Assembly: GCF_003254585.1 (NCBI RefSeq)
Contig: NZ_QJGZ01000033.1
Span: 124,001-188,000 of the forward strand
Direction of reading: 5' to 3'
From: Flavobacterium sharifuzzamanii
GTDB taxonomy: Bacteria; Bacteroidota; Bacteroidia; Flavobacteriales; Flavobacteriaceae
Length of the DNA: 64,000 nt
Position numbers and translations under genes: made by a program. Under the pieces are notes generated by a model that was not told the origin of the DNA, searched no databases, and saw only the letters and a program-made list of their open reading frames with translations. Of the stretch, positions 17,855-27,135 are shown one piece after another. Each line of letters starts with the position of its first letter. Positions within the stretch are counted from its first letter, which is position 1.

Positions 17855-18355
17855 AAAACCTTTTCTAAATGCTACTCGTTTTTCAAATCTTCCATGATGA
17901 CTGATCGAAATATCCTGAAGTATATTGTCCATTTTTAAATATGGAATTCCGTTTTTGTCTTTTATAATTTCCGGATTTTCAACTTCGACTACATTATTTA
18001 TATTTTCTAAATTATTTACAGCAATCGTATGAATGCTTTCTAAAGAAAATATACTTTTGGTATAATACGCGTTTTCATTGCAGATCACTTTTCCTAAAGA
18101 AAGATTAGAGCTTAAAAAATCTATGGAACAGCACAGCTTTTTGGGACTAAATTCCCGTATTTTGGTCTGTCGGTTATAAATTTTATAAGCTGCTTCTTTC
18201 ATGCTCCATAAAAGCCAGACCATAATTTCAGGTTTTTCAGAGTCTTTTATATACTGCTGTTCTTCTTCGGTAAAAAGCTTTTCTATAAAACCTTTGCGCT
18301 GCCAACGGCTTTCTATGCGTGACTGCGCAAGATCTATTATATCATTGCCAATCAT
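17843..18355 (-). CDS. 4'-phosphopantetheinyl transferase superfamily protein
   Basis: The 170-residue protein has the two AcpS/Sfp signatures: MIGNDIIDL at the N-terminus (Mg-binding D5) and WSMKEAAYK at 50-58 (K53, E54). The enzyme moves phosphopantetheine from coenzyme A to the serine of a carrier protein. It overlaps the ACP gene by 4 bp, and that ACP is its obvious substrate. It is the last gene of the polyketide cluster. The length lies between a typical AcpS (about 120) and Sfp (about 225). Confidence 0.88.
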   Translation of the reverse strand: MIGNDIIDLAQSRIESRWQRKGFIEKLFTEEEQQYIKDSEKPEIMVWLLWSMKEAAYKIYNRQTKIREFSPKKLCCSIDFLSSNLSLGKVICNENAYYTKSIFSLESIHTIAVNNLENINNVVEVENPEIIKDKNGIPYLKMDNILQDISISHHGRFEKRVAFRKGFLPI

Positions 18356-18606
18356 TTTTCGGCGAGTTTGGTTTCAATGATTTCAACAGCAGCTTTTACG
18401 TTGAGCATGCGTTCCATATCGGCATTGTCGATCACGACATCAAAGTTTTCTTCAATGTCCAATACAATATCAACTAGATTTGCCGAATTGATATTTAGAT
18501 CTTTAATAAAATCGGTTTCTTCTGTTAGATTGTCAAAAGCTTCTGTGTTAGTTGCAAAAGGCTTGATAATTACTTTTAATTCCTTGATAAGTTCAGTTCT
18601 ATCCAT
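18352..18606 (-). CDS. Acyl carrier protein
   Basis: The protein has 84 residues when started at ATG 18604-18606, 1 bp past the ketosynthase stop; an upstream ATG at 18642 would lie inside that gene. The carrier signature is DLNINSANLVDIVLDIEENF, with S41 as the phosphopantetheine site. The usual DSL is NSA here, so it is a divergent, specialised ACP rather than the housekeeping AcpP. Acidic helices II and III are present. It lies between ketosynthase and phosphopantetheinyl transferase genes and probably carries the growing acyl chain of this cluster. Confidence 0.88.
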   Translation of the reverse strand: MDRTELIKELKVIIKPFATNTEAFDNLTEETDFIKDLNINSANLVDIVLDIEENFDVVIDNADMERMLNVKAAVEIIETKLAEK

Positions 18607-18607
18607 C

Positions 18608-19876
18608 TTAGTTTTCAAATTTTTTAAATAATATACATGCATTTACATCGCCAAAACCAAAACTGGCCTTTGCAATTATTTTTGGGTTGAATTTAATAGT
18701 TTTTAAAAGCACTTTTGAAGGATCAATTAATGCTGCGATTTCTGGGTGAAGGTCAGAACAGTTTATATTTCCAAATAGAAATTCTTCTTGAAGCTGTAAT
18801 ACTGCAGCAACACTTTCGACACTTCCAGAAGCACTTAAGCAATGTCCCGTAAGACTTTTAAGAGAATTAATATATGGAAAATCAACACCGTTTCGACCCA
18901 ATGCTTTTGTCCAGTTTTCAATTTCAAGACTATCTTTTGTTGTGGCTGTCAAATGACCATTTATAGCATCAATTTCATTTGCGCTGATTCCTGCATTTTC
19001 GATGGCCGTTTTAATGCATCTTTGCACGGCTGTACTATTAGGAGCCGTCATAGTTCCGCCGTCTCTTTGTCCGCCAGAATTGATATTTCCGCCTAATATT
19101 TCAGCATAAATTACCGCCCCACGTTTTAGAGCTGTTTCAAGATCTTCAATGACAAAAGCACCGGCTCCGCTTCCAGGAACAAATCCTGCTGCCGAAGCGC
19201 TCATTGGTCTTGAACCTTCTTCGGGTTTGTCATTAAATTTGGATGAGCAGACACGAAGTGCATCAAAACCTCCCCAAATATATGGGCCGCTATCAGATGT
19301 GCTTCCTGCTAGAATTCGTTTTGCTTGTCCAGATTGTATTCGGTCATACGCCATTAATATAGCTTCGGCACCAGTTGTACAAGCTGATGAATTGGTAGTA
19401 ACCTGATTTCCTAGTCCGATTTTACCGCCAAGATACGCGCTGACACCGCTATTCATGGTTTGCGCCACAACAGTGCTTCCGAGTTTACGAATTTGAAGTT
19501 CATCAATTTTATAAATGCTTTCGCGAAATTTGTCAATTCCAGAAGTTCCAGCTCCAAAAATGGCACCGCTGTCCCAATCTGGATTTTCATTTAATGGCAA
19601 TCCTGCATTATTCCAAGCTTCTATTCCTGCAATAACGCCATATAAAATTCCCGTGCTGTTAAGTCCGCGAAGTTCAAGTTCTGTAAAATACTGCGCTTTC
19701 AACTCTTCAGAAATTTGAGGCTGACCCGCAATCTGACAAGAAAATTGCAGTTCTTCTAACTGAGCATCATGCCGAATACCTGAAATACTATTTTGCAGCG
19801 CATGAGTAAATGCAGGAATGCCAACGCCATTTGGTGCGGCAACTCCAAGACCTGTTATAACAACTCGTTTTTTCAT
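18608..19876 (-). CDS. Beta-ketoacyl-ACP synthase (FabF-like, cluster-specific)
   Basis: The 422-residue protein is a full-length KAS I/II-type enzyme. The catalytic triad is visible: Cys near 165 in NSSACTTG, His in NGHLTATTKDS and His in LTGHCLSASGS. The FGFGDVNA motif lies near the end. It condenses acyl groups with malonyl-ACP. The gene begins within a 4-bp overlap (ATGA) with the dehydratase gene and is 1 bp from the ACP gene. No chain-length-factor partner is visible. It probably builds or extends the acyl starter used by the type III synthase of the same cluster. Confidence 0.9.
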   Translation of the reverse strand: MKKRVVITGLGVAAPNGVGIPAFTHALQNSISGIRHDAQLEELQFSCQIAGQPQISEELKAQYFTELELRGLNSTGILYGVIAGIEAWNNAGLPLNENPDWDSGAIFGAGTSGIDKFRESIYKIDELQIRKLGSTVVAQTMNSGVSAYLGGKIGLGNQVTTNSSACTTGAEAILMAYDRIQSGQAKRILAGSTSDSGPYIWGGFDALRVCSSKFNDKPEEGSRPMSASAAGFVPGSGAGAFVIEDLETALKRGAVIYAEILGGNINSGGQRDGGTMTAPNSTAVQRCIKTAIENAGISANEIDAINGHLTATTKDSLEIENWTKALGRNGVDFPYINSLKSLTGHCLSASGSVESVAAVLQLQEEFLFGNINCSDLHPEIAALIDPSKVLLKTIKFNPKIIAKASFGFGDVNACILFKKFEN

Positions 19877-20310
19877 AATCTTTTTGTTATCATTCCAGCT
19901 AGAACACCTCGACAGACTTCTTGTCCAGCTTCATTTTTCATTACGGCATTACATTTTAATTTTCCAAAACGAAAGAATAATTTCTCAGAAGTAACCGTTA
20001 CTTTTTCATTTGGATAAACAGGTTTCAAAAACTCCATATCGGCAGATGTAAAAGCGATTACGGTGTTTTCTCCCAAATCATTTCCTAAAAGAAATATTCC
20101 CAAACAAACCATTCCAATTTGAGCCATCGTTTCAGTTAGAATTACGCCAGGAGTTACAGGATTGTTTTTAAAATGTCCTCTGTAAAAGTCAAGATTTTCT
20201 CGAAAAGTATATGTTCCCGTCACACCGTTTTCATCAGCATGAAGCAATTCATCAACAAACAAAAAAGGTTCGCTGTAGGGAAGTTGTGCTATTATCTCAT
20301 TTAATTCCAT
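19873..20310 (-). CDS. 3-hydroxyacyl-ACP dehydratase (FabZ/hot-dog fold)
   Basis: The 145-residue protein has the hot-dog helix motif FYRGHFKNNPVTPGVILTETMAQ, with the catalytic His in RGHF and a proline-rich turn as in FabZ/FabA. The usual catalytic acidic residue position is occupied by Glu in ILTETMAQ. It dehydrates 3-hydroxyacyl-ACP. No ketoreductase or enoyl reductase is encoded in the cluster, so those steps would have to come from the primary fatty acid system. It overlaps the ketosynthase gene by 4 bp and lies 11 bp after the type III synthase gene. Confidence 0.85.
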   Translation of the reverse strand: MELNEIIAQLPYSEPFLFVDELLHADENGVTGTYTFRENLDFYRGHFKNNPVTPGVILTETMAQIGMVCLGIFLLGNDLGENTVIAFTSADMEFLKPVYPNEKVTVTSEKLFFRFGKLKCNAVMKNEAGQEVCRGVLAGMITKRL

Positions 20311-20321
20311 AAACTTTCAAA

Positions 20322-21374
20322 TTACCATTGCAATAAAACTCTTTGTGCCGAGAATCCTGGGCCAAAACTCAGCATTAAACCTTTTTCTCCTTTTTTCGGA
20401 TTTCGGTTCATAATATTTTCTAAAACATACAAAACGGTTGCGCTCGACATATTCCCGTATTCCCTAAGAACTTCTTTTGTATCATCAATATTCTTTTCCA
20501 GTCCAGCAAAAAGTGACTCGACAGTTGTCACAATTTTTTTTCCTCCCGGATGAAATATCATGTGGTCAATATCTTTAATTTCGAGATTATTCTGTTTAAG
20601 AAACGGATGAATAATATCGCCAAAATGAGAAGCAATTGTGTCTGGAACTTCAATATCGAGAACCATTTGCAGTCCGCCGTTAGTGAGTTTAAAACCCATC
20701 ATGTGCTCGGCGTCATAAAAATGATACATCTGTTCGTCTAGAATTTCGGGACCAGAATCTTCTTCTTTGGAAGATAATAAACAGCAGGCAGCACCATCTC
20801 CAAAAATGGCAGCACTAACAATATTGGGCATCGAAAAATCATCGAGCTGAAAAGTTGCAGTTGGAGATTCAACCGCAATTACAGCCGCACGCTTGCCCAG
20901 ATTTGATTTCAGGAAATTCTTTGCATAAATAATTCCAGATATTCCGGCCGCACAGCCCATTTCGGTTACAGGAAGACGAACAATATCTTGTCTTAATTTC
21001 ATTTTATTAATAAGGTAAGCGTCAAGCGAAGGAATCATAATTCCGGTACAGCTTACGGTAATAATGTAATCTAAACTCTGCGGATCCCAGCCTGTTTTTT
21101 CTAACGCTTTCTCAAGAACCTGATGTCCTAAAACAATCATTTCACGGCTATAAATATCATTTTTTTCTTCAAATGAAGTGGCTGTAAAAACTTCCGAAGG
21201 CTGCATAATAGAATAGCGTTTGTCTACTGAAGCACCTTCAAATATTTTTTTCACTTTCTTGACAAAACGTTCTTCCTGACCTTCAAGCCATATATCGACA
21301 AACGGAAGAATTTCTTCTGTGGTACGTGAATATTGCGGAAGCTGTTTAACAGCTGTGATTATCTTGACACTCAT
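20322..21374 (-). CDS. Type III polyketide synthase (chalcone/stilbene synthase superfamily)
   Basis: The 350-residue protein has the type III triad: catalytic Cys near 140 in TEMGCAAGI, His in IFHPGGKK and Asn in YGNMSSAT. The C-terminal LSFGPGFSAQ matches the family's GFGPG loop. Such enzymes extend acyl-CoA or acyl-ACP starters with malonyl units and cyclise them to resorcinols, pyrones or phloroglucinols. I chose ATG 21372-21374 because it overlaps the methyltransferase stop as ATGA; a longer form from 21410 would run into that gene. A carrier protein, ketosynthase and dehydratase next door suggest an acyl-ACP starter. Confidence 0.9.
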   Translation of the reverse strand: MSVKIITAVKQLPQYSRTTEEILPFVDIWLEGQEERFVKKVKKIFEGASVDKRYSIMQPSEVFTATSFEEKNDIYSREMIVLGHQVLEKALEKTGWDPQSLDYIITVSCTGIMIPSLDAYLINKMKLRQDIVRLPVTEMGCAAGISGIIYAKNFLKSNLGKRAAVIAVESPTATFQLDDFSMPNIVSAAIFGDGAACCLLSSKEEDSGPEILDEQMYHFYDAEHMMGFKLTNGGLQMVLDIEVPDTIASHFGDIIHPFLKQNNLEIKDIDHMIFHPGGKKIVTTVESLFAGLEKNIDDTKEVLREYGNMSSATVLYVLENIMNRNPKKGEKGLMLSFGPGFSAQRVLLQW

Positions 21375-22084
21375 ATTTTTGTAATTATCCATTGGTAGCG
21401 AAAAGCCCATTTCCAGTTTATGGAGTAGTTTTTTAAGTTTAATTTTTGCGATAAACTTTCTAGTTCATTTTTCTTGAATCCTTTAAGAATAGAAATCAAT
21501 CCGTCATTACGCGACATATTGTTGAGATTGAAAACGACGCCAATAAGTTCAAATAGTCGATAAGCCAATTTGCTTCTATGAAGATCGTTTACCACAATTC
21601 CTATCGAAGCATTTTTGTTTAAAGTATTCATTACATCTGCAATTTGGTTTATTGTAAAATGATGTAATGTGAGTGTACATAGTACAATATCATATTTTAA
21701 CTGATGAAATTCTTCGCTAAAAATATCTATACAGAGGTACTCTATGTTTGGAAAATCTTTAGAAAGTCTTTTGGCATAATCGATTGTAAAAGCGTTGGCA
21801 TCAATGCCTATTAGTTTAAAGCTGAGATTATTTTTTTCCCCATATTTGGCAAGCATTCTGAGCATATCTCCATTTCCGCAGCCAATATCGGCAATGGTAA
21901 TTGTTTTAGAAATATCAGTCTTTTTAAAAAGCTCTTTTATGCCATGAAGCGTCAGTTTATTGCCGCCAAGCAATTGATTGATAGAAGCAATTTGATCTAA
22001 AGCGCCAATTACTTCTTCGCCTTCTAACGAAAAATCGTCCATGATTTCAATTTCTTCTGTTCTATATTTGGTGTTTACACTCAT
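21371..22084 (-). CDS. Class I SAM-dependent methyltransferase
   Basis: The 237-residue protein has the SAM-binding motif I IADIGCGNGDML, an acidic residue at motif II (LIGIDANAF) and ILCTLTLHHF at motif IV. The N-terminal segment EEIEIMDDFSLEG is conserved in small-molecule methyltransferases found beside type III synthases. It probably methylates the polyketide product or its resorcinol ring. Its start abuts the stop of the FAD oxidoreductase gene, and its TGA overlaps the ATG of the type III synthase, so all three are co-translated. Confidence 0.88.
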   Translation of the reverse strand: MSVNTKYRTEEIEIMDDFSLEGEEVIGALDQIASINQLLGGNKLTLHGIKELFKKTDISKTITIADIGCGNGDMLRMLAKYGEKNNLSFKLIGIDANAFTIDYAKRLSKDFPNIEYLCIDIFSEEFHQLKYDIVLCTLTLHHFTINQIADVMNTLNKNASIGIVVNDLHRSKLAYRLFELIGVVFNLNNMSRNDGLISILKGFKKNELESLSQKLNLKNYSINWKWAFRYQWIITKI

Positions 22085-23212
22085 TTATTCAATTGTTATC
22101 GGACGGCCGTGCGTTTGTTTTACAATAATAGAAAGTAATGACGGAACCGAAGCTGCAATAGTGGTCATTATATGTGTGAAATTTTTGTATGTCAGCGCTT
22201 TGGCTAATATTCGTCCAAAGAATAATCTTTTGCTAAAATGCTTTTTCCATTCCTGAATATAATTTTTCTCCAATTCGTTTCTTGATTCTATCTTTCCGTA
22301 ATAAAAATCCAATACTAATTCTGAAGCAATTTTGGCGCTGTGAATTGCCATTGCCATACCGTTGCCGCACATTGGGTGGATTAATCCTGCAGTATCACCA
22401 ATCATTAAAATATGATTTTCTACAGGCTCTTTTCTGTCAAATGAAATCTGACTTATGGTTAAAGGTTTTTCAAATAGGGAAGTGCTATTTTCAAAAATAG
22501 CCTTTAATTTTTTGTTTTTATAAAGCACTGATTTTTGGTATTCTTCAATGTTTTTATATTTTTTAAAAGTTTCAAAATCGGCCAGATAGCAAATGTTTAT
22601 AACATCGTTTTCGACTTTTGAAACGCCGCAATAACCGCCTTGAAAATTGTACAAAGCAACAAGACTTTCGTCAAAATTTCCATTGTAATGTCCTTTTACA
22701 GCTAGCCAAGGCGATTTCTTAGAAATAAAATCTCTTGACAAAACTTGGTCAATATTTGATCTTTTGCCATAAGCACCAAGAACTATTTTAGCTGAAAGAA
22801 TTTCTTCAGAAGTTGTTATGGTAAAAATGTCATTTTCAAAAGAAATATTTGTAACTGTTTCTGTTATGATCGTACAGCCATTTTCTGCTGCTTTTTGAAA
22901 TAGAAAATGATCTAACCCATATCGGCTTATTCCAAAACCTCCCAAAGGAAGTTTGGCTTTTGCTGTTTTACCATTTTGGGCTGTAAATTCAAAATTTGAA
23001 ATACTTGTGGGATGCAATTGAGAAACATCTATATCAAGCCAAAATAAATAGGGAAGTATTTCATTTGAAATATATTCTCCGCAGACTTTATGTTTTGGAA
23101 ACGTATTTTTTTCGATAAGAACTACCTTTAATCCTTTTTTGGATAAGTGTATAGCGCCAGCAAGACCAGCAAGACCGCCACCAATAATAAGCACATCAGG
23201 ATTTGTTCTCAT
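22085..23212 (-). CDS. FAD-dependent oxidoreductase (geranylgeranyl reductase/PHBH type)
   Basis: The 375-residue protein opens with the Rossmann motif VLIIGGGLAGLAGAIHLS. The later FAD motif GDTAGLIHPMCGNGMAMAI is typical of the geranylgeranyl reductase and aromatic hydroxylase group. In characterised type III polyketide clusters such as srs of Streptomyces griseus, a flavoprotein hydroxylates the alkylresorcinol ring after methylation. The order oxidoreductase, methyltransferase, type III synthase suggests the same logic here. It is the first gene of the seven-gene operon. Whether it hydroxylates a ring or reduces double bonds cannot be decided. Confidence 0.85.
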   Translation of the reverse strand: MRTNPDVLIIGGGLAGLAGAIHLSKKGLKVVLIEKNTFPKHKVCGEYISNEILPYLFWLDIDVSQLHPTSISNFEFTAQNGKTAKAKLPLGGFGISRYGLDHFLFQKAAENGCTIITETVTNISFENDIFTITTSEEILSAKIVLGAYGKRSNIDQVLSRDFISKKSPWLAVKGHYNGNFDESLVALYNFQGGYCGVSKVENDVINICYLADFETFKKYKNIEEYQKSVLYKNKKLKAIFENSTSLFEKPLTISQISFDRKEPVENHILMIGDTAGLIHPMCGNGMAMAIHSAKIASELVLDFYYGKIESRNELEKNYIQEWKKHFSKRLFFGRILAKALTYKNFTHIMTTIAASVPSLLSIIVKQTHGRPITIE

Positions 23213-23351
23213 ACTACCAATTTAGTCATAATTCTTACACGAACCTTACTTAATTCGATAAGAAATTAACAAAATTTCAACCTTTATCTTAAAAGAATAA
23301 AAAGTATTTTTCTAGAGTAGTATTGAGGAAGATTCATTTAAAAGATAATTT

Positions 23352-23359
23352 TTACTTTT
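23352..23359 (+). promoter_or_regulatory. Bacteroidota-type -7 promoter element (TAnnTTTG)
   Basis: TACTTTTG is a perfect match to the -7 consensus and lies 23 bp before the ATG at 23383. A TTTA stands roughly 20 bp upstream where TTTG is expected. A short leader would result. The 170-bp gap also has to hold the promoter of the divergent polyketide operon. Confidence 0.6.
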
Positions 23360-23382
23360 GCCAAAAATAGCAGCATTCATAA

Positions 23383-23739
<357 letters not shown>

Positions 23740-23755
23740 GATAGAGAATATCTAA

Positions 23756-23911
23756 TTTTAACACATAGAAACATAGTATTTAATTTCTAAAATAAAGAGT
23801 ATAAAAAGAAACTAGTTTCTAGCACATAGATTCAAGTCGTACAGCTATGTGTATTAATGCAAGTGAAATGCCTTTATACACAATCTAAAACTATGTTTCT
23901 ATGTGTTAAAA
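23756..23911. repeat. Palindromic element with AACACATAGAAACATAG terminal inverted repeats, copy 1
   Basis: The left end (23756-23776) and right end (23891-23911) are perfect inverted repeats over 21 bp. Inside lie GAAACTAGTTTC, CACATAG and TTAATGCAAGTGAAA, landmarks also seen in copies at 25421-25565 (same orientation) and 27136-27313 (opposite orientation). It has no coding capacity. It sits between two convergent genes, just before a terminator. It resembles a MITE or another non-autonomous dispersed element; no target-site duplication is obvious. Confidence 0.85.
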
Positions 23912-23916
23912 AAAAT

Positions 23917-23952
23917 AAAACTGCGTAAATCAGTTAAGACTTACGCAGTTTT
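23917..23952. terminator. Bidirectional Rho-independent terminator
   Basis: AAAACTGCGTAA (23917-23928) pairs with TTACGCAGTTTT (23941-23952). T-runs flank both sides, so it can serve the plus-strand gene ending at 23739 and the minus-strand gene ending at 23980. Confidence 0.75.
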
Positions 23953-23979
23953 TTATATAAACTATTTAAAACTTATTGG

Positions 23980-24669
23980 TTAAGCTGGGTTTGACACAGT
24001 TCTATATTTTCTGTTGTAAAGAATAATAAAACCAATCCATATTGCTAATAAAACTGCAATTAAAATAAGTTCTGTCTCATGCAAACCATCGCGGAAGAAA
24101 TTGTTTAATGAATGTACTCCTGCAACCGCTAGCAAAGAACCTGTAGAAGAATATACTTTTCCGATTCCCCAAGTTCCAAAGAAAATGATTCCAAGAAAAA
24201 TCATGTTGCTTGGAGTGGTTTCCAGATTTAAATGCCAAGCAAACCAAAGAACTGCAATAATTACTATAGAGGTAAATTTAGGAAGTGATTTTAATTGCTC
24301 TTGTAAAAAGCCTCGCCATCCGATTTCTTCTAAAAGACCGTAAACTAAAACAGTAAACATCAATAAAATTGGGAATTTACCAATTGTAGCATAATAAACT
24401 CCAGCGATTAAAACTGCTGGAAGAATCCAATATATGGCAAAAGGAACAATTGCATTTTTGTATATTCCTTTTAAAGACATTGGATTGTGAAGTGAGAATA
24501 TTTTTATCGCAGCCAAAGCTCCCAAAGCAGGACCAGCACCGCGCAGTAAAATCACTAAGTACGGATTTTCAATTCCAGATAATAAATTGGTTTTTACAGC
24601 TGCATATCTGCAGATTACAGCGATTACGTAAAAAACTATAATAGCTCCAAAGTTGATTTTATTTTTCAT
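23980..24669 (-). CDS. CPBP-family intramembrane metalloprotease (CAAX protease-like)
   Basis: The 229-residue protein has about seven hydrophobic segments and the family's active-site motifs: EEIGWRGFLQ (EExxxR), FAWHL and HSLNN near the end. The family includes eukaryotic Rce1-type proteases and many bacterial membrane proteins of unknown substrate. It lies 76 bp downstream of a Crp/Fnr-type regulator gene on the same strand, which may control it. Confidence 0.88.
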   Translation of the reverse strand: MKNKINFGAIIVFYVIAVICRYAAVKTNLLSGIENPYLVILLRGAGPALGALAAIKIFSLHNPMSLKGIYKNAIVPFAIYWILPAVLIAGVYYATIGKFPILLMFTVLVYGLLEEIGWRGFLQEQLKSLPKFTSIVIIAVLWFAWHLNLETTPSNMIFLGIIFFGTWGIGKVYSSTGSLLAVAGVHSLNNFFRDGLHETELILIAVLLAIWIGFIILYNRKYRTVSNPA

Positions 24670-24745
24670 CGTTTTAAATTTGTTTGGTTTAGTGAAGCAA
24701 ACTTAGCGAGGCAAAATGAAAATAAAATTGACTTTGGGTAAGAAA

Positions 24746-25336
24746 TCATTTTTCCATAACTCTTTTTCGAATTCGGCTTAGACTTTCTGCCGTTAAACCA
24801 AGGTAAGAAGCGATGATTTTTAAAGGTGTTCTCTGAAAAATTTCCGGTCTTCCTTCTATAAGTTTTAAATAACGTTCTTGGGGCGAAAGCGTCAAAAGAT
24901 TAATCTGTTCTTGCTGTTTGCGCACGTAGAGCATTTCAGAAATAGCTTTTCCGATTCGTAAACCAGTTTCTGATCTTTGATATAATTCATTTAAATCTTG
25001 ATGAGAAATAGACCAAAGTACTATATCTTCTAAAGCTTCAGTTTTTATAACCGATGGTTGCTGATTTAAAAAAGACATATAGTCACTTATAAAACTATTT
25101 TCATACAATAAATTAATGCAAATATCTCTTTTGCCATCCCAAACAAACAATCCTGCCGATCCTTTAATGATGATATTAAGGTATTTCTCCACACCATGAT
25201 AATCTTTTATAATTTCTGATTTTTCAAATTCACGGACTTTAATTTTCTCCGAAAACCCTTTCCAGATATTCATATCGGCAGTAAAATACTTTTCGAAAAT
25301 TCTTTTTACATCTTCAGGAGAAGGGCTTTGTGGCAT
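24746..25336 (-). CDS. Crp/Fnr-family transcription regulator
   Basis: The 196-residue protein has a cyclic-nucleotide-binding-like beta roll (about 30-120) and a C-terminal helix-turn-helix in which LGLTAESLSRIRKRV is the recognition helix with the family's E-x2-SR pattern. There is no N-terminal Cys cluster, so it is not an Fe-S type FNR. The sequence SPQERYLKLIEGRPEIFQRTPLKIIASYLG is typical of the many Bacteroidota Crp-like regulators whose ligands are unknown. It precedes the CPBP protease gene. Confidence 0.88.
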   Translation of the reverse strand: MPQSPSPEDVKRIFEKYFTADMNIWKGFSEKIKVREFEKSEIIKDYHGVEKYLNIIIKGSAGLFVWDGKRDICINLLYENSFISDYMSFLNQQPSVIKTEALEDIVLWSISHQDLNELYQRSETGLRIGKAISEMLYVRKQQEQINLLTLSPQERYLKLIEGRPEIFQRTPLKIIASYLGLTAESLSRIRKRVMEK

Positions 25337-25420
25337 TTTATTAAATTATGAGTTTGAAATGCCAATTTAAGTTTAATCTTTCAAAATAAAAACAGCTGGG
25401 TTAACTCGAGGTATATATTT

Positions 25421-25565
25421 TTTTAACACATAGAAACATAGATTTTAAATTATTAATAAAGAAAGTAAAAGAGAAACTCGTTTCTCCACACATAGTCGCT
25501 ATGCGAATTGAAACAAGTGAGACGCCTTTTTTAGCGTAAGAAATTCTATATTTCTATGTGTTTAA
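25421..25565. repeat. Palindromic element with AACACATAGAAACATAG ends, copy 2
   Basis: The left arm (25421-25441) is identical to copy 1, and the right arm (25546-25565) has two changes. The internal GAAACTCGTTTC, CACACATAG and CAAGTGAGACG match copy 1 in order and orientation. It fills the gap between the Crp-like gene and the GH32 gene and has no coding capacity. Confidence 0.8.
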
Positions 25566-25584
25566 TTTTAATTGAATAGATTAT

Positions 25585-27096
25585 TTAAATTAAAGAATTT
25601 GGCTGTAGTTCATTGTCATATTTTTCAGGATCTGAAGCTGCATATTCATTTTCAGGTTCTGGAATTACATGAATTTTAGAATCGCTAATCGAAATTACAG
25701 CAGAACAGACATAAATGCCAATTTTCCCTTCGTTGTATTTAAAATCCAATAAAGTTAGTTTTACGATATCATTTATTGAGAGTTCGTAATAATTTCCGTA
25801 GCGGATAATCTTAAAAGAAATCTGTTTTTCTTCACTAATTTGAAACTGATTGGTTTGAATGTTTTCGAAGATGAAATTATTCTTGACATCTTTTTCATTA
25901 AATCCCCACGCTCTGAACTGTACGAAACCGTTCATAAAATCGATCGAAATATAGTATCCCGTTCCTTCTTTGTCACATTCGATCACAAAACCTGTTTTTC
26001 CCATTCCTTCCACAGATAATGTTCCTTCCCAGACAAAATCATTTGATGGTTTTTCGAAACCGTAAATTTCGTAACCGCTTCGGCATCCAAAACGCCATTT
26101 GCTTTCATTTTCTAAAACAAAATCGGCTGTTGGATTTCCTAAAATAGGTAAGGGAAGAGGAAGATCTTTTTGGAGTATGGTTTTCTGATAGAGTTTCTCC
26201 CAATAATAATAACTCTTCAATAAAAGACGTCCGTTTTTATCAACATCGAGTTCTTTTGGAGGTGGAATCACACGATGCGTATTGACATTTCCGTCTGCAA
26301 AATAGAAATTATAAACCAGAAAATGTTTACCATCTTTAACCACTCTTGCGGCATAGTTTCCTTGAGGCATTAGTACATTGTTATGAAATGCTGAATATTC
26401 TCCTCTAAACTCAGGTGAAGACCAATAACGAACTTTAATATCTTCCCTAATTGATCCCAAAAGATAATGTGTTCCTTTAATTTCAAAAACACACGGACAT
26501 TCTACATCATCATAAACATACGGAATATGAAGCGGTTTCTGCAGCACATAACCTTCTTTTTCTCTTTTTGCCACACCAATACAGCCTCTTCGGTATGTTG
26601 GTCCAGAGGCGCTTCGGGCACAGATTAACAAATAATCTTCTCCTTTGTATTGGTATTTGAAAGGATCTCTAAAACTTATCCATTGTCGCGGATTGTTGTT
26701 TGGACCTTCATAATGTGGCGCTTCACTTTTAAAAGGAAGTCCGTATAGATTTTCCTTTTTCCAAGTGAGTAAATCGGAAGAAATTGCTCTTCCTACTTTT
26801 TGCTCGATTCCTTTATCCTGACGTTTAAGTCCTGTGTAATACATTTCATAACCTTCGCCATCCGATTTTTTGCTGATATGCATTGTCCATAACATATCAT
26901 CATCCCATTCTCCGGGATCGCCTACAAATAAGGCATTTTTTACTCGTTTCCACGAAAGACCGTCTTTAGAAACGGCATGGGCAATATAATCGTGATTAGG
27001 AATGATTAAATGAAATAAATGATGAATTCCTTTTTCATCTATAAATACATCAACATCTCCAATTTCCCAATTGCTAAATCCTGAACCTGAATACAT
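25585..27096 (-). CDS. GH32-like glycoside hydrolase (invertase/fructosidase family), cytoplasmic
   Basis: The 503-residue protein lacks a signal peptide. The three GH32 active-site landmarks are present in divergent form: an Asp-rich first blade (GDVDVFID, D14-D20) in place of WMNDPNG, the FRDP motif (R143-D144-P145) and the acid/base VECP (E199-C200-P201). The last 170 residues form the expected C-terminal beta sandwich. GH32 enzymes cleave sucrose or fructans. The neighbouring sucrose-phosphate synthase and fructokinase genes on the same strand suggest that it cleaves intracellular sucrose or a related fructoside, but GH43/GH68-like alternatives remain. Confidence 0.75.
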   Translation of the reverse strand: MYSGSGFSNWEIGDVDVFIDEKGIHHLFHLIIPNHDYIAHAVSKDGLSWKRVKNALFVGDPGEWDDDMLWTMHISKKSDGEGYEMYYTGLKRQDKGIEQKVGRAISSDLLTWKKENLYGLPFKSEAPHYEGPNNNPRQWISFRDPFKYQYKGEDYLLICARSASGPTYRRGCIGVAKREKEGYVLQKPLHIPYVYDDVECPCVFEIKGTHYLLGSIREDIKVRYWSSPEFRGEYSAFHNNVLMPQGNYAARVVKDGKHFLVYNFYFADGNVNTHRVIPPPKELDVDKNGRLLLKSYYYWEKLYQKTILQKDLPLPLPILGNPTADFVLENESKWRFGCRSGYEIYGFEKPSNDFVWEGTLSVEGMGKTGFVIECDKEGTGYYISIDFMNGFVQFRAWGFNEKDVKNNFIFENIQTNQFQISEEKQISFKIIRYGNYYELSINDIVKLTLLDFKYNEGKIGIYVCSAVISISDSKIHVIPEPENEYAASDPEKYDNELQPNSLI

Positions 27097-27135
27097 TTTA
27101 TTATTTATTTTAAACTGTTAGTATATTTTTTATTT

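Noticed and set aside
17843..23212. The polyketide cluster as the flexirubin or aryl-polyene pathway
   Set aside because: Those clusters use DarA/DarB or paired ketosynthase/chain-length-factor genes with ketoreductase, acyltransferase and ammonia-lyase genes. Here there is a type III synthase and none of those partners.
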